Shown piece by piece: positions 15,059 to 19,323 of a DNA stretch of 19,323 bases; the stretch's first letter is position 1, and each line of letters begins with the position of its first letter. Location: NCBI GenBank assembly GCA_036521995.1, contig DATDGR010000066.1:1-19323 (forward strand), in the 5' to 3' direction. The position numbers and the translations under genes were made by a program. The DNA comes from Gp13-AA77 sp036521995. GTDB lineage: Bacteria > Acidobacteriota > Terriglobia > UBA7540. The notes below the pieces were generated by a model. The model saw only the letters and a program-made list of their open reading frames with translations. It had not been told where the DNA came from and ran no database searches.

Positions 15059-15640
15059 TTGAGAGGTGATTGCCAGAATGGGCCCCGAAATCGGCCCCGG
15101 GCCTCGACGATCGTGGGCCAAACCGGTGTCCGGGACGCGGTCGCGCCTGCAATCCCAAGTCTCCAGTCTTCAAGTCCCGGACGACTTTTGACGGTTTTGC
15201 TGCTCACCGGGATTCTCTTCCTCCCTAGACCGGCACGAGCGTCGAACGCAAGTGGCAAGAGCCCGGTTGCACCGCCGCAAGGTCTAGCTTCGGTGCAAGG
15301 AAAGCTCGCTGTGGGGAAAGACGGGGCGGTGCGCCTGCTGACTCCCACGGGCCAGATTGCGGTCACGGCTGAGGATCCCTCGTTGCTCCACACCCTTCAG
15401 GATAGCCGCCTGGAAGGGCGCGAGATCAGGCTGGAAGGCGCGCGCCTGCCCGCGGGGTCCTTTGAAGTTCTCCATCTGCGCGTGGTCCGCGACGGCAAGC
15501 TCTACCGCCTGCGTTACTATTGCCATGTGTGCAACATCGCCGCCACCGAGCCCGGCAATTGCGTCTGCTGCCAGCGGCCGACGGAGCTCGAGGAGATTCC
15601 TGCCGACCAGGTGACGAACGACATGGTACTAGTTCCCTAG
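15059..15640 (+). CDS. Putative exported protein with four-Cys knuckle
   Basis: A 193-residue protein of unknown function. A hydrophobic segment at about 42-58 (GRLLTVLLLTGILFL) is a signal peptide or membrane anchor, preceded by a long 41-residue polar N-terminus. The C-terminal third has two CxxC pairs, C155-x-x-C158 (YYCHVCN) and C168-x-x-C171 (NCVCCQ), spaced 9 residues apart, as in a zinc ribbon or redox-active disulphide site. The start is uncertain: TTG at 15059 is one base after the previous stop and has a GGGAGG site 8 bases upstream, supporting coupling, but the true start may lie closer to the hydrophobic segment (for example the TTG codons near residue 44). The long N-terminus is unusual for a signal peptide. 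Confidence 0.68.
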   Translation: MRGDCQNGPRNRPRASTIVGQTGVRDAVAPAIPSLQSSSPGRLLTVLLLTGILFLPRPARASNASGKSPVAPPQGLASVQGKLAVGKDGAVRLLTPTGQIAVTAEDPSLLHTLQDSRLEGREIRLEGARLPAGSFEVLHLRVVRDGKLYRLRYYCHVCNIAATEPGNCVCCQRPTELEEIPADQVTNDMVLVP

Positions 15641-15704
15641 GCTAGGCATCGTTTTCCCGCCCTCGCACCTCCGCGTCGCCTCGGCCATTCACGCCGAACT
15701 CAGA

Positions 15705-15733
15705 TTGACAGCCTCAAACGGGGATGATAAAAA
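15705..15733 (+). promoter_or_regulatory. Promoter of tRNA-His
   Basis: A perfect -35 TTGACA (15705-15710), 17-base spacer, and TAAAAA (15728-15733) lie about 30 bases ahead of the tRNA. The good match and short distance suggest strong constitutive transcription of the tRNA. Confidence 0.65.
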
Positions 15734-15762
15734 GGAAAGAGTAACGCTTCGATCTTCCTGAT

Positions 15763-15840
15763 GGTGAGCGTAGCTCAGCTTGGTAGAGCGCCAGATTGTG
15801 GATCTGGACGTCGCGGGTTCAAATCCCGTCGCTCACCCCA
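15763..15840 (+). tRNA. tRNA-His (GTG), CCA encoded
   Basis: The acceptor stem GTGAGCG (15764-15770) pairs with CGCTCAC (15830-15836). The extra 5' G at 15763 sits opposite C at 15837, the G-1:C73 pair that defines tRNA-His. CCA is encoded at 15838-15840. The D arm AGCTCAGCTTGGTAGAGC and the T arm GCGGGTTCAAATCCCGT (position about 15813-15829) are canonical. The anticodon stem CCAGA/TCTGG encloses TTGTGGA, with anticodon GTG at 15798-15800. It lies downstream of its own promoter. Confidence 0.98.
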
Positions 15841-15942
15841 ATCCCTTCCATAACCACGACCGCTAGCCCATGGAGCGCTTGACGCGCGCGCGGCGCTTAT
15901 GCTAAGGTCAGCGTCACTCAACCCACGGAGTCCGTAGGGCAA

Positions 15943-16572
15943 ATGGCCGAGATCCTGAAGATTGACGAAAAGCGTTTGGAATTTGGCTTGGAGTACGCGC
16001 GGCGGCTGATTCTTTCGGGCAAGGTGGTGGCGTTTCCCACCGATACCTTTTACGGCCTCGGCGCGGATCCCTTCAACCTGGCGGCGGTGAGCCAGATTTT
16101 TCGCATCAAGCGACGGAGCTACGATCGGCCGCTGCCCCTGCTGGTGTCCTCTCTCGATCAGGCCGCCGACTTGACCTGCGATCCGCCCGGTCTGTTCTTC
16201 AAGCTCGCGGAAAAGTTCTGGCCTGGTGCGCTCACCATCATCGTGCCCGCCTCCCGGCAGATCCCGCTCAAGGTGACCGGAAATACCGGTCGCGTCGCTC
16301 TGCGTTTCCCGAAAGCACCGCTGGCGGTGGCGCTGATCGAAGCGGTGGGACGCGCGCTGACAGGGACCAGCGCCAATCTTACCGAGCACACCGCCTGCTC
16401 GACGGCCGAGGACGTGGAACTTCAGATCGGCGACACCGTGCCGCTGATCCTTGATGGTGGGGCAACGGCGGGCGAGCTCGCCTCCACGATCGTGGAACTG
16501 GACGGCGACGCTTACCACATCCGCCGCGAAGGTCCTGTGACCGCCACTGAGTTGAAGGAATGTCTCGGCTGA
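15943..16572 (+). CDS. tsaC: L-threonylcarbamoyladenylate synthase (Sua5/YrdC/YciO)
   Basis: A 209-residue single-domain YrdC-fold enzyme. It makes threonylcarbamoyl-AMP from threonine, bicarbonate and ATP, the first step of t6A tRNA modification at position 37 in ANN-decoding tRNAs. Diagnostic stretches are VVAFPTDTFYGLGADPFN (28-45), KRRSYDRPLPLLV (56-68), FWPGALTIIV (92-101), RFPKAPLA (121-128), LTGTSANLTEHT (139-150) and STIVEL near the C-terminus. These cover the ATP and threonine-binding sites of the family. It has no extra Sua5 C-terminal domain. The ATG at 15943 has only a weak AGGG ribosome site. The next gene starts 15 bases after its stop, so they probably form one operon. Distinguishing TsaC from YciO by sequence alone is not certain. 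Confidence 0.92.
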   Translation: MAEILKIDEKRLEFGLEYARRLILSGKVVAFPTDTFYGLGADPFNLAAVSQIFRIKRRSYDRPLPLLVSSLDQAADLTCDPPGLFFKLAEKFWPGALTIIVPASRQIPLKVTGNTGRVALRFPKAPLAVALIEAVGRALTGTSANLTEHTACSTAEDVELQIGDTVPLILDGGATAGELASTIVELDGDAYHIRREGPVTATELKECLG

Positions 16573-16587
16573 GCCCGTTCCACAGGG

Positions 16588-17178
16588 ATGCGTTGGATCT
16601 CTCGAGCCGGAATCCTGGCGTTCATCGCCTTTCTGATTTTCGAGTATTCGCTCTACCGGGCCATTCGCCGGCAGGCCGCGCGAAATGAGGCGGCTCCGGC
16701 CGACGCCATTGTTGTCTTCGGCGCCGCGCAGTATGACGGCCAGCCGTCTCCGGTTTTCAAGGCTCGCCTCGATCACGCCTTCGATCTGGAAGAAGAGGGT
16801 CTGGCGCCACTCGTCATTACCACGGGCGCGGGCGGCGGTGATCCACGCTTTACCGAAGCCGGCGTGGGCCGCGACTACCTCGTCCAGCAGGGGATGGCAG
16901 CGGAAAAAATCCTCACGGACGAATCCAGCCAGACCACTCTTCAAAGCGTCGAGGCGGTGGCCAATCAGCTCGCCAAGCGCCACGCGCGCACCTGTATCGC
17001 CGTGAGCGACGGGTTTCACGTCTACCGCATCAAGCTCATGCTCAAGGCGCGCGGTATTAAGACCTATACCTCTCCTGCGCCCGCCAGCCCCATCGAGTCG
17101 GATCCGTGGAACCGCACGCTCCATTCGTTGCGCGAAGTGCTGAGCACAACCGGGTGGTACCTCGGCTACCGCCGATGA
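16588..17178 (+). CDS. YdcF/SanA-type DUF218 membrane protein
   Basis: A 196-residue protein with one N-terminal membrane helix (about residues 6-24, GILAFIAFLIFEYSLYRAI) followed by a DUF218 domain. Matching stretches are ADAIVVFGAAQYDGQPSP, FKARLDHAFDLEEEG, ITTGAGGG and AVSDGFHVYRIKLML. DUF218 proteins such as YdcF and SanA bind nucleotide-like cofactors or act at the cell envelope; their reactions are not established. Start at ATG 16588 is preceded closely by CACAGGG, a tight ribosome site, so the spacing is unusual. It follows tsaC by 15 bases and converges on anmK with 17 bases between stops. Confidence 0.85.
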   Translation: MRWISRAGILAFIAFLIFEYSLYRAIRRQAARNEAAPADAIVVFGAAQYDGQPSPVFKARLDHAFDLEEEGLAPLVITTGAGGGDPRFTEAGVGRDYLVQQGMAAEKILTDESSQTTLQSVEAVANQLAKRHARTCIAVSDGFHVYRIKLMLKARGIKTYTSPAPASPIESDPWNRTLHSLREVLSTTGWYLGYRR

Positions 17179-17195
17179 CATTGGCAAAACAGCGC

Positions 17196-18392
17196 TCAGG
17201 GTCGCACCAGCTTTCCCAGCACAACAGCTCGCTCGGCGCCGGTGACGCTCGGCAGATTACCCGGCAATGCGTGAAGGGTGCGGTCCCCGAGGATGGCAAA
17301 AGCGATGGCCTCTTTCGCGTCGGCTGGCAAGCCGAACCCATCGGACCGCTGGACCCGCAGCGTGGGCAATAGCGCCTGCAGCCGCGCCAAAAGCAAGGCG
17401 TTGGAAGCACCGCCTCCAGAGACCACCAGCCGATGGAGCTCCGAACCCGGCGGGAGGCCCAGTCGTCCGAGCGCTTCGGCGATGGAACGCGCGGTCAGCT
17501 CGGTGGCTGTACAGAGGAGGTCTTCGAAGCGGTCCGGCCCGGAACCGGAGCGGCCTAGGAAGTAGCGCTGGACAAACTTGCTGCCAAACTGTTCCCTTCC
17601 GGCGCTCTTGGGTGGACGCCGCCGGAAGAACGAGAACGCCAGGGCCCGTTTCAGAATAGGTTCGATAACGAGTCCACGTGCCGCCGAGCGGCCTCCCGAG
17701 TCGTATTGTCTCCGACCCTGTGTAAAGTGGCGCGCCAGAGCGTCGATCACCATGTTGCCGGGACCGCTATCGAACCCGAATACTTGCTCGGGGCGGGCGC
17801 CAGCAGGGATTACCGTCACGTTGGCGACGCCGCCGATATTCAGAGCTACGGTGCCCTGCCGGTCGTCGCGGAGAACCAGATAATCCACCATGGGCACAAG
17901 CGGTGCGCCCTCGCCACCCGCGGCCATGTCCGCAGGACGAAAATCGGCCACCACCGGCGCGCCCATGAGATGGGCAATCAGAGCGGGCTCGCCAATCTGC
18001 AAGGTGCTCGATCGGGACTTGCCTGCCGTCGAACCTTGATGAAACACCGTCTGGCCGTGCGAGCCGACCACCGTCAGACGTTTGAGATCGATTTGCGTGC
18101 GCCGGCACAGGCGAATGGCCGCGCGGGCAAAGGCCTCGCCCACGCGAAAATTCAGCTCACTCAGCTCACCCGCCGTAGTCGCCTCACCGCTCGCTACCCG
18201 AAGCAGTCTCCAGCGAAGGTGCGCGGGATACGGAGTCGTGGAGAAAGCCAATAGCCGGAACTTCGGATTTTCGAATGAGCCGCTAAGCTGGACCACGGCT
18301 GCATCCACGCCATCGAGCGATGTCCCGGCCATCAATCCCATGGCTAGACGGGTTCCGCTCGGGCGACGCCGCAGGTTAGTCCTCTCAGCCAC
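17196..18392 (-). CDS. anmK: Anhydro-N-acetylmuramic acid kinase
   Basis: A 398-residue sugar kinase that converts 1,6-anhydro-MurNAc plus ATP to MurNAc-6-phosphate during peptidoglycan recycling. Family marks are AMGLMAGTSLDGVDA (17-31), VVGSHGQTVFH (108-118), ADFRPADMAAGGEGAPLVP (149-167), LNIGGVANV (184-192), FDSGPGN (207-213, usually DTGPGN), and VSGGGASNALLLARL near the C-terminus, which matches the second ATP-binding segment. Length is near the usual 370-400. Start GTG at 18392 overlaps the upstream GH3 gene by 8 bases and has GGGGAG about 8 bases upstream; an ATG at 18341 (MGLMAG) is in frame but would cut the first 17 residues. The overlap implies translational coupling with the NagZ-like gene. 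Confidence 0.95.
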   Translation of the reverse strand: MAERTNLRRRPSGTRLAMGLMAGTSLDGVDAAVVQLSGSFENPKFRLLAFSTTPYPAHLRWRLLRVASGEATTAGELSELNFRVGEAFARAAIRLCRRTQIDLKRLTVVGSHGQTVFHQGSTAGKSRSSTLQIGEPALIAHLMGAPVVADFRPADMAAGGEGAPLVPMVDYLVLRDDRQGTVALNIGGVANVTVIPAGARPEQVFGFDSGPGNMVIDALARHFTQGRRQYDSGGRSAARGLVIEPILKRALAFSFFRRRPPKSAGREQFGSKFVQRYFLGRSGSGPDRFEDLLCTATELTARSIAEALGRLGLPPGSELHRLVVSGGGASNALLLARLQALLPTLRVQRSDGFGLPADAKEAIAFAILGDRTLHALPGNLPSVTGAERAVVLGKLVRP

Positions 18393-19323
18393 TTATCTGC
18401 TCCCCGGCCGCGTCCTGCCTGCCGAAGTCCTGGAAATCGCGCGCCAGCCGCGCGAGATCCCGCTCCGAGGGTTCGCGGCGCGGGATCGCAAGACCCTTCT
18501 TGGCGTGTCTTGCGCGTCCAAGCGCCTGCTCGATGCGCTCCCGCGGGAGCCGATCGAACTCTGCCGCCCTTTCGAGGGCGGTGAGCACCGCGTCGAGACA
18601 CTTTTCCTCGCCGGGGACAAGCACCAGATCGCAACCTGCCGCCAGAGCGCGTACCGCCGCCTCGCTGATTTCTATACCAGCTGCGCGGGACGAAGCGAAA
18701 GCGTCCGAGAGGGCAACGCCCTGATACCCCAATTTCAGGCGCAAAAGTCCTTCGACAACGCTAGGGGAAAGCGATGCCGGCCGCGAGAACTCGTAGTCGT
18801 AGGCTTTGTAGACGGCCTGGCTGATCTCAAGCATTGGCAGCTTCGCGGCAAGCGTCCGGTAAGGGACGAGGTCTTCGCGCCAGAGTGTGACCATCGTGCG
18901 ATCGACGACCGGCGCCGCAAGCGTCTCCTCGCCGTGCACTGTGGCAAGGCCTGGAAAATGCCGTCCGCAAGGCAAAACGTGGTGCCGGGCAAGCCCTCGG
19001 ATGAAAGCATCCGCTCGGCCGGTGACCTCGGCTGGCTGATGACTGGGAACCGCTGAGCGATTGTTGTTCGCCCTGGCGCCGGCCTCGGTCGAAAGATGTG
19101 GCAAATCGAGGGTAGGGGCTAAATCGAGGTTGAGCCCGACCAGTTCCATTGCAGCGCCGACAAGCTTCCCGAAGGCCTCCGTAGCTTTTTCTCTGAGGCG
19201 ACCGAGGCTCCTTGCCGAGTGAACAGACGCAAGCAAGCTGCAGAGCGGCCCTCCACCGTCCTCCTCCACGGCGAAAAAGGGGACGGAGTCGAGAGTCCGC
19301 GCGGTCTTCCGGCTCACCTCTGC
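18385..19323 (-). CDS. NagZ-like GH3 glycosidase (N-terminus outside window)
   Basis: A partial family GH3 domain, open at the right edge, with 313 codons visible. VPFFAVEEDGGGP aligns with the NagZ opening (VDQEGG), LVGLNLDLAPTLDLP with NLNFAPVLD, CGRHFPG with KHFPG, and LKLGYQGVALSDAF with LGFDGVVISDDL. NagZ releases GlcNAc from muropeptides in the cytoplasm, giving 1,6-anhydro-MurNAc. The nucleophile Asp is kept (SDA, near 18703-18705), but the KH motif reads RH, and the DSH loop that supplies the general acid/base appears shortened to TVHGEETLAAP, lacking the Asp. A GTG at 19317 is only an internal valine, since the family continues upstream. It overlaps anmK by 8 bases, which supports a recycling role despite the altered site. 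Confidence 0.82.
   Translation of the reverse strand, partial: AEVSRKTARTLDSVPFFAVEEDGGGPLCSLLASVHSARSLGRLREKATEAFGKLVGAAMELVGLNLDLAPTLDLPHLSTEAGARANNNRSAVPSHQPAEVTGRADAFIRGLARHHVLPCGRHFPGLATVHGEETLAAPVVDRTMVTLWREDLVPYRTLAAKLPMLEISQAVYKAYDYEFSRPASLSPSVVEGLLRLKLGYQGVALSDAFASSRAAGIEISEAAVRALAAGCDLVLVPGEEKCLDAVLTALERAAEFDRLPRERIEQALGRARHAKKGLAIPRREPSERDLARLARDFQDFGRQDAAGEQISG

Noticed and set aside
15775..17187. A 470-codon minus-strand open frame
   Set aside because: It runs antisense through the tRNA-His, tsaC and ydcF-like genes. Its C-terminus contains the RRDLNPRRPDPQSGALPS-type string typical of reverse-read tRNA sequence.

Overview
The window looks like one chromosomal stretch from a GC-rich, free-living bacterium. 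The mix of families (SYLF, DUF1326, Asp-box secreted proteins, many secreted hypothetical proteins, GH20/GH3/AnmK) and the AAACGAACCC repeat patch feel most like Acidobacteriota. That assignment is an impression from gene content, not a measured placement. Coding density is ordinary on both strands. There is no phage, plasmid, transposase or CRISPR signature.

Layout. (1) 1-2168, minus: an ABC-F ATPase cut by the left edge and a DinB-fold protein upstream of it. (2) 2394-4561: a run of very small stress-type genes. On the minus strand these are a Thivi_2564-type membrane peptide, a SYLF lipoprotein-like protein, a CsbD-like protein and a DUF1328 membrane peptide; on the plus strand there is a 56-residue, highly basic peptide. 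All the small ones have strong AGGAGG-type ribosome binding sites. (3) 4881-6905, minus: a secreted GH20 beta-N-acetylhexosaminidase. (4) 7165-11247, plus: an NAPE-PLD-like metallo-beta-lactamase hydrolase overlapping by ATGA a secreted Asp-box protein, then an orphan Tat-type gluconate 2-dehydrogenase subunit-3 protein and a HPS/UlaD-like decarboxylase. (5) 11303-12520: an SDR oxidoreductase divergent from an ArsR-type regulator. (6) 12521-13504: a roughly 1 kb gene-free patch with an AT-rich core, tandem decamers, a C8G6 palindrome and a 12-bp inverted repeat. (7) 13573-15640, plus: three secreted proteins (DUF1326, an unknown, and one ending in a four-cysteine knuckle). (8) 15763-15840: tRNA-His with its own promoter. 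(9) 15943-17178, plus: a TsaC-type threonylcarbamoyl-AMP synthase and a YdcF-type protein. (10) 17196-19323, minus: anmK overlapping the end of a NagZ-like GH3 gene cut by the right edge.

How the genes fit together. The clearest pathway is cell-wall amino-sugar recovery: a NagZ-like GH3 enzyme would release 1,6-anhydro-MurNAc, which AnmK phosphorylates, and the GH20 enzyme elsewhere in the window can supply GlcNAc. The two minus-strand genes at the right edge are translationally coupled. The small-gene run at 2394-4561 looks like an envelope/osmotic stress set. No complete undescribed defence or mobile system is visible. The least explained items are the repeat patch at 12521-13504, the secreted trio at 13573-15640, and the altered catalytic loop of the GH3 protein.
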